Source of the DNA: Pseudomonas sp. MRSN 12121
GTDB taxonomy: Bacteria > Pseudomonadota > Gammaproteobacteria > Pseudomonadales > Pseudomonadaceae
Reading direction: 5' to 3'
Assembly: GCF_000931465.1 (NCBI RefSeq)
Contig: NZ_CP010892.1
Location: forward strand, 5,479,388-5,543,387
Length of the DNA: 64,000 bases
This document shows, piece after piece, positions 41,352-50,712 of this stretch. Under the pieces are notes generated by a model. The model was given only the letters and a program-made list of their open reading frames with translations, did not search any database and had not been told where the DNA came from. Position numbers and translations under genes: made by a program. Position 1 is the stretch's first letter. Every line of letters begins with the position of its first letter.

Positions 41352-43664
41352 TCAGGCCAGCTGGCTGCGCAGCTGGCGGGCGGCGGCGACCATGTTGACC
41401 AGAGCCGCTTCGGTTTCCGGCCAGGCGCGGGTCTTCAGGCCGCAGTCCGGGTTGACCCACAGGCGCCGGGCGGGGATGCGCCGGACCGCCTTGCTCATCA
41501 GCTTGACCATTTCGGCGGTGTCCGGCACCCGCGGCGAGTGGATGTCGTAGACCCCCGGGCCGATGTCGTTCGGGTAGGCGAAGGCCTCGAAAGCCTCCAG
41601 TAGCTCCATGTCCGAACGCGAGGTCTCGATGGTGATCACGTCGGCGTCCATCGCCGCGATGGCCTCGATCACGTCGTTGAACTCGCTGTAGCACATGTGG
41701 GTATGGATCTGGGTTTCATCGCGCACCCCGCTGGCCGTCAGGCGGAAGGCGTGCACCGCCCAGTCCAGGTACGCCTGCCAGTCCGCCCGGCGCAGCGGCA
41801 GGCCTTCGCGGAATGCCGCCTCGTCGATCTGCACGATCCTGATCCCGGCCCGCTCCAGGTCCACCACCTCGTCGCGCAAGGCCAGCGCCAGTTGCCGGGC
41901 CTGCACTTCGCGCGGCACGTCCTCGCGGGGGAAAGACCACATCAGCATGGTCACAGGTCCAGTGAGCATGCCTTTCATGACCTTGTCGGTGAGGCTCTGG
42001 GCATAGGTGATCCAGTCCACGGTCATGGCATGCGGGCGGCTCAGGTCGCCGTAGATCACCGCCGGTTTCACGCACCGCGAACCGTAGCTCTGCACCCAGC
42101 CGAAGCGGGTGAACAGGTAGCCGTCCAGTTGCTCGGCGAAGTACTCGACCATGTCGTTGCGCTCGGCCTCGCCGTGTACCAGCACGTCCAGCCCCAGGCG
42201 TTCCTGGACCTGCACCGCATGGCGGATTTCACAGCGCATGGCGTCGTTGTAATCGTTGTTCGACAGCTTGCCCTGCTTGAACGCCTGGCGGGCCAGGCGG
42301 ATCGACGCGGTCTGCGGGAACGAACCGATGGTGGTGGTCGGAAAGGCCGGCAGCTTCAGGCGCGCATGCTGCAGGGCTATGCGCTGGGCGAACGGCGACT
42401 GGCGCTGGCTGTCCGCCGCGCCGACCGCCTTGAGCCGCGCCTGGACCTCGGCCTTGTGGATCCGTGGCGACCGCGCGCGGCTGGCCTGCACCTCGCGGCT
42501 TTCGGCCAGGGCCGCTTGCACGGCCGGGGCCTGCGGATCGTTCAGGGCATCGCGCAGCACCGAAATCTCGCCGCATTTCTGCACGGCGAAGGCCAGCCAG
42601 CTTTTCAACTCGGCATCCAGCTGGTCTTCCCGGGCCAGGTCCACCGGGCTGTGCAGCAGGGAGCAGGAACTGCCGACCCACAGGTTGTCGCCAAAACGCT
42701 CCTGGGCGGCTTGCAGCTGCCGCAGCGCCTGCTCCAGCTCACAGCGCCAGACGTTGCGGCCGTTGACCAGGCCCACGGAGAGAATCTTGTAGGTCGGCAG
42801 GCGGTCGAGCACCTGGGTCAGTTGCTCCGGCGCCCGCACGGCGTCGATATGCAGGCCGTCCACCGGCAGGCCGACGGCCAGCCCGAGGTTGTCCTGCAGG
42901 CCGCTAAAGTAGGTGGCCACCAGCTTTTTCAGCGGCGAATACTGGAGGATGTGGTAAGCCCGCTCGAAGGCGCTCTTCCAGGCCTGCGGCAGGTCGAGGG
43001 TCAGGATCGGCTCGTCGATCTGCACCCACTCCACGCCCTGGGCCTTGAGCCGGTTGAGGATCTCGCCATAGACCGGCAGCAGGCGCTCCAGCAGTTCGAG
43101 CTTGTCGAAATCCTTGCCCTTGGCCTTGCCCAGCCACAGGTAGGTCAGCGGGCCGATGAGCACCGGCTTGACCCGGTGGCCCAGGGCGTGAGCCTCGTCG
43201 ACCTCATCGAACAGCTGCTCCCAGCTCAGCGCGAACGACTGGTCGGCGCTGAATTCCGGGACCAGGTAGTGGTAGTTGGTGTCGAACCACTTGGTCAGTT
43301 CCTGGGCGTACTGGGTCTTGCCGTGCTCGCCGCCGCAGCAGGCGGCCGAGGCGCCGCGGGCCATGGCGAACAGGGTGTCGAGGGTCGGCCGGCCCTGGGC
43401 ATCGCGCCGGCTGGCGAAGCGCTCGGGGATCACGCCAAAGGTCAGCGAGTGGGTCAGAACCTGGTCGTACCAGGCGAAGTCGCCCACCGGCAGCAGGTCG
43501 ATGCCGGCGTCCTTCTGCACTTGCCAGTGCCGGGCCCGCAACTGTCGCCCGGCCTGTTCCAGCGCCGCCTGGTCGAGGTCGCCCTTCCAGTAGGCTTCCA
43601 GGGCTTTTTTCAGTTCGCGGTCGGCGCCGATGCGCGGAAAACCAAGAGTGTGGGCCAAGGCCAT
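41352..43664 (-). CDS. metE: Cobalamin-independent methionine synthase
   Basis: MetE transfers the methyl group of methyltetrahydrofolate (triglutamate) to homocysteine without B12. The 770-residue protein has the N-terminal folate-binding half (ALAHTLGFPRIGADRELK) and a C-terminal zinc-binding half with the ligands in THMCYSEF (His, Cys) and NPDCGLKTR (Cys). I use the ATG at 43664 with GGGAGG ten bases before it. It is divergent from metR, whose product normally activates it; a MetR-like box stands in between. Confidence 0.98.
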   Translation of the reverse strand: MALAHTLGFPRIGADRELKKALEAYWKGDLDQAALEQAGRQLRARHWQVQKDAGIDLLPVGDFAWYDQVLTHSLTFGVIPERFASRRDAQGRPTLDTLFAMARGASAACCGGEHGKTQYAQELTKWFDTNYHYLVPEFSADQSFALSWEQLFDEVDEAHALGHRVKPVLIGPLTYLWLGKAKGKDFDKLELLERLLPVYGEILNRLKAQGVEWVQIDEPILTLDLPQAWKSAFERAYHILQYSPLKKLVATYFSGLQDNLGLAVGLPVDGLHIDAVRAPEQLTQVLDRLPTYKILSVGLVNGRNVWRCELEQALRQLQAAQERFGDNLWVGSSCSLLHSPVDLAREDQLDAELKSWLAFAVQKCGEISVLRDALNDPQAPAVQAALAESREVQASRARSPRIHKAEVQARLKAVGAADSQRQSPFAQRIALQHARLKLPAFPTTTIGSFPQTASIRLARQAFKQGKLSNNDYNDAMRCEIRHAVQVQERLGLDVLVHGEAERNDMVEYFAEQLDGYLFTRFGWVQSYGSRCVKPAVIYGDLSRPHAMTVDWITYAQSLTDKVMKGMLTGPVTMLMWSFPREDVPREVQARQLALALRDEVVDLERAGIRIVQIDEAAFREGLPLRRADWQAYLDWAVHAFRLTASGVRDETQIHTHMCYSEFNDVIEAIAAMDADVITIETSRSDMELLEAFEAFAYPNDIGPGVYDIHSPRVPDTAEMVKLMSKAVRRIPARRLWVNPDCGLKTRAWPETEAALVNMVAAARQLRSQLA

Positions 43665-43717
43665 GAGTGGGTTCCTCCCTGTAAAAGATGGCGCCATTGT
43701 CGACAGCCAGGACAACA

Positions 43718-43730
43718 TGAGACAAACTCA
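43718..43730. promoter_or_regulatory. MetR-like box between metE and metR
   Basis: TGAGACAAACTCA is a perfect TGAG-N5-CTCA palindrome resembling the MetR consensus TGAA-N5-TTCA. It lies 54 bases from the metE start and 43 from the metR start, as expected for LysR-type divergent control. Confidence 0.65.
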
Positions 43731-43772
43731 ACCTTTTCGTGTTGATCACAAAATTTCCTCATGGAGACCCCG

Positions 43773-44690
43773 GTGCTCGAAATCCGTCACCTGAAGACCC
43801 TGCACGCCCTGCGCGAAGCCGACAGCCTGGTCGAAGCCGCCGAACGCCTGCACCTGACCCAGTCCGCCCTGTCCCACCAGTTCAAGGAGCTGGAAGAGCG
43901 CATGGGCATGCCGCTGTTCGTGCGCAAGACCAAGCCCGTGCGCTTCACCAGCGCCGGCCTGCGCCTGCTGCAACTGGCGGACGCCACCCTGCCCCTGCTG
44001 CGCGCCGCCGAGCGGGACATCGCCCGGTTGGCCGGCGGTACCGCGGGTCGCCTGCACATGGCCATCGAATGCCACAGCTGCTTCCAGTGGCTGATGCCGA
44101 CCATCGACCAGTTCCGCGATGCCTGGCCGGAAGTCGAGCTGGACCTGGCCTCGGGGTTTTCCTTCGCCCCGCTGCCGGCCCTGGCCCGGGGCGACCTGGA
44201 CCTGGTGGTGACCTCCGACCCGCTGGAGCTGGCGGGCATCACCTACGTGCCGCTGTTCACCTACGAAGCCATGCTCGCGGTGGCCAACCAGCATCGCCTG
44301 GCGAGCAAGCCTTATATCGTCCCGGAAGACCTGCTCAGCGAAACCCTGATCACCTATCCGGTGGAGCGCGACCGCCTGGATATCTTCACCCGCTTCCTGG
44401 AACCGGCCGACATCGAGCCGGCCCAGGTGCGTACCTCGGAGCTGACGGTGATGATGATGCAACTGGTGGCCAGCGGCCGCGGGGTGTGCGGCATGCCCCA
44501 CTGGGCGCTGCACGAGTACAGCTCGCGGGGTTACGTGAAGGCCAAGCGCCTGGGGGAAAAGGGCCTGTTCGCCACGCTGTACGCGGCGATCCGCGCCGAC
44601 ATGCTGGATGCGCCCTATATGCGCGATTTCCTGCTGACGGCCAAGGACACCTCGTTCTCGACCCTGGACGGGGTCAGCGCGGTGCGTTGA
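43773..44690 (+). CDS. metR: LysR-family regulator MetR
   Basis: MetR activates metE and other methionine genes, with homocysteine as coactivator. The 305-residue protein has the LysR helix-turn-helix HLTQSALSHQFKELEERMG and the MetR-specific MAIECHSCFQWLMP in the effector domain. The start is set at the GTG at 43773, giving LEIRHLKTLHAL at the N-terminus as in E. coli MetR, with GGAG seven bases before it. An ATG at 43761 lacks a ribosome-binding site. Confidence 0.93.
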   Translation: MLEIRHLKTLHALREADSLVEAAERLHLTQSALSHQFKELEERMGMPLFVRKTKPVRFTSAGLRLLQLADATLPLLRAAERDIARLAGGTAGRLHMAIECHSCFQWLMPTIDQFRDAWPEVELDLASGFSFAPLPALARGDLDLVVTSDPLELAGITYVPLFTYEAMLAVANQHRLASKPYIVPEDLLSETLITYPVERDRLDIFTRFLEPADIEPAQVRTSELTVMMMQLVASGRGVCGMPHWALHEYSSRGYVKAKRLGEKGLFATLYAAIRADMLDAPYMRDFLLTAKDTSFSTLDGVSAVR

Positions 44691-44711
44691 AAGGCAGGAG
44701 CGAGCCTGGGC

Positions 44712-45221
44712 TCAAAGTGCGGCACCGACCTCGCGCCACAAGTGCAGCTTATCGAAGTACTCGATGCCCACCCGTACCGCCAGCGGCTCCAGGCCGAACT
44801 GGACGAAGCCGCAGCGCCGGTACAGGGCCAGGGCGGCGTCGTTGCCGGCGGTGACGGTCAGTTGCACCAGACGCAACCCGGGGCGCTGGCGCGCCTCCTG
44901 CAGCAGCGCCTGGATCAGCTGGTAACCCAGCCCGGCGTTGCGCTGGGCTGCCGTGACATACAGGCCGAACAGCGTAGCCTTGTGCCGGGCCTTTTCCCGG
45001 ATCTCGAACGCCAGCCCGACGATCCCCACCAGCCGGTCGTCCTCGAACGCCCCGAGCAGCAGCTCCAGCGGGCTGTCCAGGCGCGATTCCCACCAGCTAA
45101 GGGGCATCGCCGCACGTTCGGCGACGCTGGAGGTGAACGCCTGCGGATGGCGCTCATAGGCCTCGAGCATCAGCGCCCGGTAGGCGCTGGCGTGAGTGGT
45201 ATCGAGGCGTTGGATGATCAT
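44712..45221 (-). CDS. GNAT family N-acetyltransferase
   Basis: This 169-residue acetyltransferase has the acetyl-CoA motif A AAQRNAGLGYQLIQALLQEA with the R/Q-x-x-G-x-G/A type, and the closing GNDAALALYRRCGFVQFG. Its substrate is unknown. It starts 34 bases after the stop of the downstream-oriented LysE-family gene on the same strand, so the two may be cotranscribed. Confidence 0.9.
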   Translation of the reverse strand: MIIQRLDTTHASAYRALMLEAYERHPQAFTSSVAERAAMPLSWWESRLDSPLELLLGAFEDDRLVGIVGLAFEIREKARHKATLFGLYVTAAQRNAGLGYQLIQALLQEARQRPGLRLVQLTVTAGNDAALALYRRCGFVQFGLEPLAVRVGIEYFDKLHLWREVGAAL

Positions 45222-45254
45222 GGTCGGTGGCGGGTCCCGGGGTGAACCAGCGGG

Positions 45255-45893
45255 TCAGACCGTCTGGCGTTGATCGAGCAGCAAACGCACCGCCAGCCCC
45301 GCCAGCACGAACCCCATGAAATAACGCTGGGTGGAGAGCCACAGCGGGTTGTGCACGAACCAGGCGGCGATGCCCGAGGCGAACAGCGCGATCAGCAGGT
45401 TGACGCTGAAGCTCACGCTGATCTGGGTCAGGCCGAGGATGATGCTCTGGGTGAACACCGAGCCGTGCTCCGGGCTGATGAACTGGGGAAAGACCGAAAG
45501 GTAGAACACCGCGATCTTCGGGTTCAGGGCGCTGGTGAGAAAGCCCATCAGGATCAGTTTGCGCGACGAATCCGGCGGCAGCTGCTGCGCCTCGAACGGC
45601 GAACGCGCGCCCGGCTTGAGCGCCTGCCAGGCCAGCCACATCAGGTACAGGGCACCGAGCCACTTGAGCACTTCATAGGCCAGCGGCACCGCCATGAACA
45701 CCGCGGTCAGGCCGATCGCCGCGGCGAACAGGTGCACGAAGAACCCCGCCACCACGCCGACCAGCGAGATCACACCTGCACGGCGCCCCTGGCAGATCGA
45801 ACGGGAAATCAGGTAGATCATGTTGGGGCCTGGGGTCAGCACCATCAGCAGTGCGGCGGCGATGAAGATCAACATGTCGTGGATGGGAATCAT
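45255..45893 (-). CDS. LysE/RhtB family amino acid exporter
   Basis: This is a 212-residue inner-membrane protein with six helices and the family signature TPGPNMIYLISRSICQGRRAG near the N-terminus. LysE/RhtB proteins export amino acids such as threonine, homoserine or lysine. The ATG at 45893 has AAGGA nine bases upstream; a TTG nine bases earlier is unlikely. It forms a run on the minus strand with the NUDIX gene (26 bases upstream) and the acetyltransferase. Confidence 0.92.
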   Translation of the reverse strand: MIPIHDMLIFIAAALLMVLTPGPNMIYLISRSICQGRRAGVISLVGVVAGFFVHLFAAAIGLTAVFMAVPLAYEVLKWLGALYLMWLAWQALKPGARSPFEAQQLPPDSSRKLILMGFLTSALNPKIAVFYLSVFPQFISPEHGSVFTQSIILGLTQISVSFSVNLLIALFASGIAAWFVHNPLWLSTQRYFMGFVLAGLAVRLLLDQRQTV

Positions 45894-45918
45894 GATGGGC
45901 AATCCTTTGTCCTAAAAA

Positions 45919-46353
45919 TCAGGCCGAAGCCAGTTGCGAGGCGCGATAGAACGGCAAGATCAGGTCGCGTGTCAATGGTGCCAATGTGAGTTCATCGGCG
46001 TTCGCCGGATCGACCCAGCGCACCTCCTCGATCTCGGCCTCAGGCGTGACCTGGTCGCTGTCCAGGTCGAGGCGGAACAATTGCGCCTCGACCACATGGC
46101 CCGGCTCGTTGGCCGCCGGCGCAGAAAAACGGCCCAGGTAACGGGCGTCGTCCGGGGCGATGCGCAGGCCAAGTTCCTCTTCCAGTTCACGGGCCAGGGC
46201 GTGGCTGGGCAACTCGCCCGGCTCGATCTTGCCGCCCGGTTGCATGAAGGCCTGGGTGCCGCGCTTGCGCACCAGCAGGGTACGGCCGTCCGGCGCGACC
46301 AGCAGGGCCGCGGCAATGTGGATAAGAGGGGGGGTGGCGCTGGCAAGAGTCAT
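45919..46353 (-). CDS. NUDIX hydrolase
   Basis: This 144-residue protein carries a complete Nudix box, GGKIEPGELPSHALARELEEELG, matching G-x5-E-x7-REUxEExGU. Nudix enzymes hydrolyse nucleoside diphosphate derivatives; MutT-like or ADP-sugar roles cannot be told apart here. The start is the ATG at 46353 after a CAGG. It is the first gene of the minus-strand run with the LysE exporter and acetyltransferase. Confidence 0.92.
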   Translation of the reverse strand: MTLASATPPLIHIAAALLVAPDGRTLLVRKRGTQAFMQPGGKIEPGELPSHALARELEEELGLRIAPDDARYLGRFSAPAANEPGHVVEAQLFRLDLDSDQVTPEAEIEEVRWVDPANADELTLAPLTRDLILPFYRASQLASA

Positions 46354-46411
46354 GAAAAACCTGGATCGGGTACGCGAAGGGCGGCAAGCATCCCACGCCG
46401 GCAAGAGGTCG

Positions 46412-47782
46412 TCACGACACAGTCGGCGTCTGTTTTTTCCATACACCCTGCTCCTCGTCGGGCAGCTTGATGAAGATGCTGTAGCGCGCGCCCTCCATGG
46501 CTTCGTAGGCGATCAGCTTGTCCACCAGCGGCCCGTTGAGCACTTTGCCGGCATTGAGCAGCAACATGCCGTTATCGGCGTTGAGATTGCGCGCCAGCAC
46601 CATGCCTTCCTGCAGTTCGCGCGAGCCCAGGACCTTGACCGACGGATCGCCCAGGGTCACGTCGCGCAGGTAGGCCGCGCAGACCTGGACGAAATCCTCC
46701 AGCAGCTGCGGGTCGTACAGGCGCCCGGCGTATTTGCGCAGGTACACCAGCGCTTCGTCGCTGTTCATGTGGCGCTCGAGGATCAGGCCGCGTTGCAGCT
46801 CGACGAAGTCCACCGCCAGTTTCAGCAGGCGCGACCCGAAGGGAATCGCCTCCCCCTTGAGATGGTCGGGAAACCCGCTGCCGTCCCAGTGTTCCTGGTG
46901 ATGCAGGATCAACCGCGCCGCGTCCTGCATCGGCTCCAGGGTCATCAGCAGCGACTCGCTCTGTTTCGGGTAATCGCGGTAACGCTCCCGCTCCGGATGG
47001 TGCAGCAGGTCCGCCGGGGCGATCATCATGCTGTCGCTCCAGCCCAGCTTGCCAATGTTGTACAGCGCCGCCGCCATGCCCAGGTCGCGGCGGCTGCCCT
47101 CGTCGACCCCGTGGATCTTGCAGTAGGCCCGCACCAGCTCGATCACCTGCCGGTTGGTCTGCCGGGAGGGCGGCAAGCGCTGGTTGACCAGCAGGGAGAA
47201 CAGCTCGGTGCTGGTGGCGTAGCTGTGCTTGAGCTCCTCATAGGCCAGGTCGAGCATGTCGGCGGTCTGTTGCAGCTCGGCGGTGCGCGCCGCAACCCGC
47301 TTTTCCAGCGCCGCGTTGAGCGCCTTGAGCTCGCCGTTCTGCTGCCGGGTCAGTGCTTCAAGGCGCAGGCGTTCGCGTTCGGCATGCCGATGAGCCAGGG
47401 CCTGGCGCAGGGTGAGGAGCATCTCATCGTCATTCCACGGCTTGCTGAGGTAGCGATAGACCTGGCCTTGGTTGATCGCCTTGGCGATCAGCGCCAGGTC
47501 AGGCTCGCCGGTGAGCAGGATCCGCGTGATCGCCGGATAGTCCCGATGGGCCAGGGCCAGCAGCGTCGCGCCGTCCATCTGCGGCAGGTGGGCGCTGCTC
47601 ATCAGCAGGTCGATCGGCTCGCGGGCGAGGATCTGCAACGCCTCGGCGGCGCTGGACGCCAGGTGCAGGACATAGGGTTCGTGGCGCAACAACTGGCCCA
47701 GGCGCTGCAGTACGCCGGGTTGTTCATCGACCAGCAAGACGCCGGACAGGCGCGGGGAATCGGCAACGCTTGGCTCACCCAT
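46412..47782 (-). CDS. Receiver plus degenerate HD-GYP (YN-GYP) regulator, PA2572-like
   Basis: This 456-residue protein has an N-terminal receiver domain, a coiled coil (about 130-185) and an HD-GYP-type domain. The catalytic HD dyad is replaced by Tyr241-Asn242 (AAALYNIGKLGW), while HHQEHWDGSGFP keeps the rest of the motif. In the receiver the phospho-acceptor Asp is a Ser (MSSAHLPQMDG, Ser63). Neither phosphorylation nor c-di-GMP hydrolysis is expected. The known P. aeruginosa protein PA2572 has the same YN-GYP change and acts as a regulator without enzyme activity. The ATG at 47782 has AGGTG upstream. Confidence 0.88.
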   Translation of the reverse strand: MGEPSVADSPRLSGVLLVDEQPGVLQRLGQLLRHEPYVLHLASSAAEALQILAREPIDLLMSSAHLPQMDGATLLALAHRDYPAITRILLTGEPDLALIAKAINQGQVYRYLSKPWNDDEMLLTLRQALAHRHAERERLRLEALTRQQNGELKALNAALEKRVAARTAELQQTADMLDLAYEELKHSYATSTELFSLLVNQRLPPSRQTNRQVIELVRAYCKIHGVDEGSRRDLGMAAALYNIGKLGWSDSMMIAPADLLHHPERERYRDYPKQSESLLMTLEPMQDAARLILHHQEHWDGSGFPDHLKGEAIPFGSRLLKLAVDFVELQRGLILERHMNSDEALVYLRKYAGRLYDPQLLEDFVQVCAAYLRDVTLGDPSVKVLGSRELQEGMVLARNLNADNGMLLLNAGKVLNGPLVDKLIAYEAMEGARYSIFIKLPDEEQGVWKKQTPTVS

Positions 47783-47993
47783 GGCGACACCTCGGGTCAA
47801 CGTCGGTGCACATACTCCTTGTCGGTGGCAGCAGCTGTCCTTGTCCTTGAATCAAGCGTAGAAGTTTTTACTGGCCCAATGATGGCCATTTAATACCATT
47901 CATCCGAGAACCGGTTCCAGGACGCGGCATCGCCAGCGCACTCGCCCGACAGGGTCACGCCGTGGCGCGAGCGGGCTGGCGATAAAACACCTC

Positions 47994-48263
47994 TCAAGAC
48001 TGATTGGCCTTGCTCGAACCAAAGGACGCGAAACGCTTGTTGAAACCGGCGATCCGGCCTTCGGACTGGGTCTTGCGCTGCTGGCCGGTGTAGACCGGGT
48101 GCGAAGCGCTGGAGACGTCCAGGGTGACATAGGGGTAGGTATGGCCATCGCTGTGGCGCTGGGTACGGTCGGTGTCCACGGTGGAGCCGATCAGGAAGTA
48201 CACGTCCGCGGCGGTGTCGTGGAACAGCACGGTGCGATAGGCGGGATGGATATTGGCTTTCAT
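47994..48263 (-). CDS. rpmE2: Zinc-independent 50S ribosomal protein L31 type B
   Basis: This 89-residue protein begins MKANIHPAYRTVLFHDTA and lacks the CxxC zinc ribbon of standard L31. Such C-minus L31 paralogues replace the zinc form in ribosomes during zinc starvation so that its zinc can be reused. GGAGG-like sequence stands before the ATG at 48263, and a Zur-type box lies 32 bases upstream. The gene is monocistronic. Confidence 0.95.
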   Translation of the reverse strand: MKANIHPAYRTVLFHDTAADVYFLIGSTVDTDRTQRHSDGHTYPYVTLDVSSASHPVYTGQQRKTQSEGRIAGFNKRFASFGSSKANQS

Positions 48264-48294
48264 GGGGACCTCCGGGTTGGTCAGGATCCAATAC

Positions 48295-48307
48295 GTTATA
48301 CAATAAC
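48295..48307 (-). promoter_or_regulatory. Zur box upstream of rpmE2
   Basis: GTTATACAATAAC is a near-perfect inverted repeat differing at one base from the Zur core GTTATA-N-TATAAC. Zur repression of the zinc-free L31 is well known in other bacteria. Confidence 0.8.
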
Positions 48308-48660
48308 ATATAAATCCAGGCAAACGAGAACTAGTCGCAACAAGAAAGCCCCTGAATCCCCTGGCGCGCCTCCGCCTCTTCATCCCCTGGCGCTGAAAGC
48401 GCAAGACCGCAAACCGGCGCCTGCAAGCGCAGCGGTTGCTCCTTCCACAAGATCGCTCGTAAGCTGCCAGTCGCTGCACCCGTGAAACTCCATGAAGAAT
48501 ATCCACGGCAAGCCGGGCAATCGTGGCCCGGCCCGAGCTGTTTTCGATCTGCCTGCAGGCGCAGCCCGCCTGTCGCGCGACAACCGCTTCCCATAACAAC
48601 AAGATCGTTGGCCAACTTAGAAGAATGAGTCGTAAAAAACGAAATCTATAGAGTCCGAAC
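48308..48660. other. Intergenic region between rpmE2 and the glutamate-synthase-like gene
   Basis: About 350 bases without a convincing gene. The ends are AT-rich; the middle is GC-rich with short open frames on both strands. I see no clear operator or RNA. Confidence 0.4.
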
Positions 48661-48672
48661 CAAGGAAACCGT

Positions 48673-50292
48673 ATGAGCCTGTCCCTCCTGAGCCGCTACG
48701 CCTTCTTTGCTGCCTGCGTGATTTTCACCCTCGCCAGCTTGCCCTTCCTCGAATATGACTGGCTCTGGCCGATTACGCTGGTCACCGCCCTGCTGAGCCT
48801 GCTGGGCATTTTCGACCTGCTGCAAAGCCCGCACGCGGTACGGCGCAACTACCCGATCCTGGGCAATATCCGCTACCTGGTCGAAGGCATCCGCCCGGAA
48901 ATCCGCCAGTACCTGCTGGAGTCCGACAGCGACGCCCTGCCCTTCTCCCGGGCCCAGCGCTCGCTGGTCTATTCCCGGGCCAAGAACGAAACCGCCGACA
49001 AGCCGTTCGGCACCCTGATCGACGTCTATCAATCGGGCTTCGAGTTCATCGGCCACTCCATGCGCCCGGCGCCGTTGAGCGACCCGAGCAGCTTCCGGGT
49101 CACGGTCGGCGGCCCGCAGTGCACCCAGCCTTACTCCGCCTCGGTGTTCAACATCTCGGCCATGAGCTTCGGCTCCCTCAGCGCCAACGCCATCCGCGCG
49201 CTCAACCAGGGCGCCAAGCTCGGCAACTTCGCCCATGACACCGGCGAAGGCAGCATCAGCCCCTATCATCGGGAACACGGCGGCGACCTGACCTGGGAGC
49301 TGGGCAGCGGCTACTTCGGTTGCCGGACCAGCGAGGGTCGCTTCGACCCGGAACGGTTCGCCGCGCAGGCGCAGAACCCGCAGGTGCGGATGATCGAAAT
49401 CAAGATGAGCCAGGGCGCCAAGCCCGGCCACGGCGGCATCCTGCCCAGGCACAAGGTGACCCAGGAAATCGCCGACACCCGCGGCGTGCGCATGGGCGAG
49501 GACTGCATCTCGCCGTCGAGCCACAGCGCCTTTTCCACACCGCTGGAAATGATGCACTTCATCCAGCAGCTGCGTGAGCTGTCCGGCGGCAAACCCGTTG
49601 GCTTCAAGCTCTGCCTCGGCCATCCGTGGGAATTCATGGGCATCGCCAAGGCCATGCTGGAAACCGGCATCCTCCCCGACTTCATCGTGGTCGACGGCAA
49701 GGAAGGTGGCACCGGCGCGGCACCGATGGAGTTCACCGACCACATCGGCGTGCCGATGCGCGAAGGCCTGCTGTTCGTGCACAACACCCTGGTGGGCCTG
49801 AACCTGCGCGACAAGATCAAGCTCGGCGCCAGCGGCAAGATCGTCAGCGCCTTCGACATCGCCAGCGTCCTGGCGATCGGCGCCGACTGGGCCAACTCGG
49901 CGCGCGGCTTCATGTTCGCCATCGGCTGCATCCAGTCGCAAAGCTGCCACACCAACAAGTGCCCGACAGGCGTCGCCACCCAGGACAACCTGCGCCAGCG
50001 TGCCCTGGTGGTGCCGGACAAGGCGCAGCGGGTGTACAGCTTCCACCGCAACACCCTCAAGGCCCTGGCCGAGATGCTCGCCGCCGCCGGCCTGACCCAC
50101 CCCTCGCAGCTGGAGGCCAAGCACCTGGTACGGCGCATGTCGGCCACCGAGATCAAGCTGTTCTCGCAGTTGCATGTGTTCCTCAAGCCCGGCGAACTGC
50201 TCACCGGCGCGGTCAATGGCGAGTTCTATTCGCGCATGTGGCAGCTGGCCCGCGCCGACAGCTTCGAGCCGAACAGCGAAGCCGCCGCCTGA
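48673..50292 (+). CDS. Membrane-anchored FMN-binding glutamate-synthase-like protein
   Basis: This 539-residue protein has two N-terminal membrane helices (about 8-25 and 30-50) followed by the FMN-binding barrel of glutamate synthase. Clear motifs are FNISAMSFGSLSANAIRALNQGAKLG, the barrel segment FIVVDGKEGGTGAAP and the C-x5-C-x4-C iron-sulphur motif CIQSQSCHTNKC. It lacks the glutaminase domain, so it cannot make glutamate from glutamine itself. The natural substrate is unknown. AAGGAAA precedes the ATG at 48673. Confidence 0.9.
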   Translation: MSLSLLSRYAFFAACVIFTLASLPFLEYDWLWPITLVTALLSLLGIFDLLQSPHAVRRNYPILGNIRYLVEGIRPEIRQYLLESDSDALPFSRAQRSLVYSRAKNETADKPFGTLIDVYQSGFEFIGHSMRPAPLSDPSSFRVTVGGPQCTQPYSASVFNISAMSFGSLSANAIRALNQGAKLGNFAHDTGEGSISPYHREHGGDLTWELGSGYFGCRTSEGRFDPERFAAQAQNPQVRMIEIKMSQGAKPGHGGILPRHKVTQEIADTRGVRMGEDCISPSSHSAFSTPLEMMHFIQQLRELSGGKPVGFKLCLGHPWEFMGIAKAMLETGILPDFIVVDGKEGGTGAAPMEFTDHIGVPMREGLLFVHNTLVGLNLRDKIKLGASGKIVSAFDIASVLAIGADWANSARGFMFAIGCIQSQSCHTNKCPTGVATQDNLRQRALVVPDKAQRVYSFHRNTLKALAEMLAAAGLTHPSQLEAKHLVRRMSATEIKLFSQLHVFLKPGELLTGAVNGEFYSRMWQLARADSFEPNSEAAA

Positions 50293-50346
50293 CCCACGCT
50301 GCGCCCCGCCACCCCGGCGGGGCGTTGCCTCTCCATTACGCAAAGG

Positions 50347-50640
50347 ATGCCCGCAGTGCTCAAAGTCATCGCCGAAGACTTCATCAAGCCCGAACACCTC
50401 GACACCGTGCGCCCCTGGTACGCCGAACTGGTGGAGAAAACCCGCCAGGAACTGGACTGCATCGCCTATGACCTGTTCGTCGACCAGCAAGACCCGGGGC
50501 ACTTCATCTTTATCGAACAGTGGCCGGACCGCGCCGCGCTCACCGCCCATTGCCAGACCGAACACTTCACCCGCCTGGTGCCCCGGATCAACGCCTTCCA
50601 GGCCAGGGAAGGCCGGGTGCTGCTGATGGACGAATTCTGA
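50347..50640 (+). CDS. Antibiotic biosynthesis monooxygenase-fold (YgiN-like) protein
   Basis: This 97-residue protein has the ABM dimeric alpha/beta barrel: VLKVIAEDFIKPEHLD, the central YDLFVDQQDPGHFIFIEQWPDRAALTAH and the closing LVPRINAFQ. Relatives are quinol monooxygenases or simple stress proteins. It sits 54 bases after the glutamate-synthase-like gene and 72 bases before the cupin gene, so the three may form an operon. The substrate is unknown. Confidence 0.85.
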   Translation: MPAVLKVIAEDFIKPEHLDTVRPWYAELVEKTRQELDCIAYDLFVDQQDPGHFIFIEQWPDRAALTAHCQTEHFTRLVPRINAFQAREGRVLLMDEF

Positions 50641-50712
50641 ACGAACACCCCCTCGCCGCTTGACCGGACCACCGAAAGCACAGCGCTACCCCCTGACTCC
50701 TGGGAGCTCCCC

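Noticed and set aside
48331..48615. A minus-strand open frame of 94 codons in the gap before the glutamate-synthase-like gene.
   Set aside because: Composition resembles non-coding GC-rich sequence, no ribosome-binding site is visible and no family features were seen.
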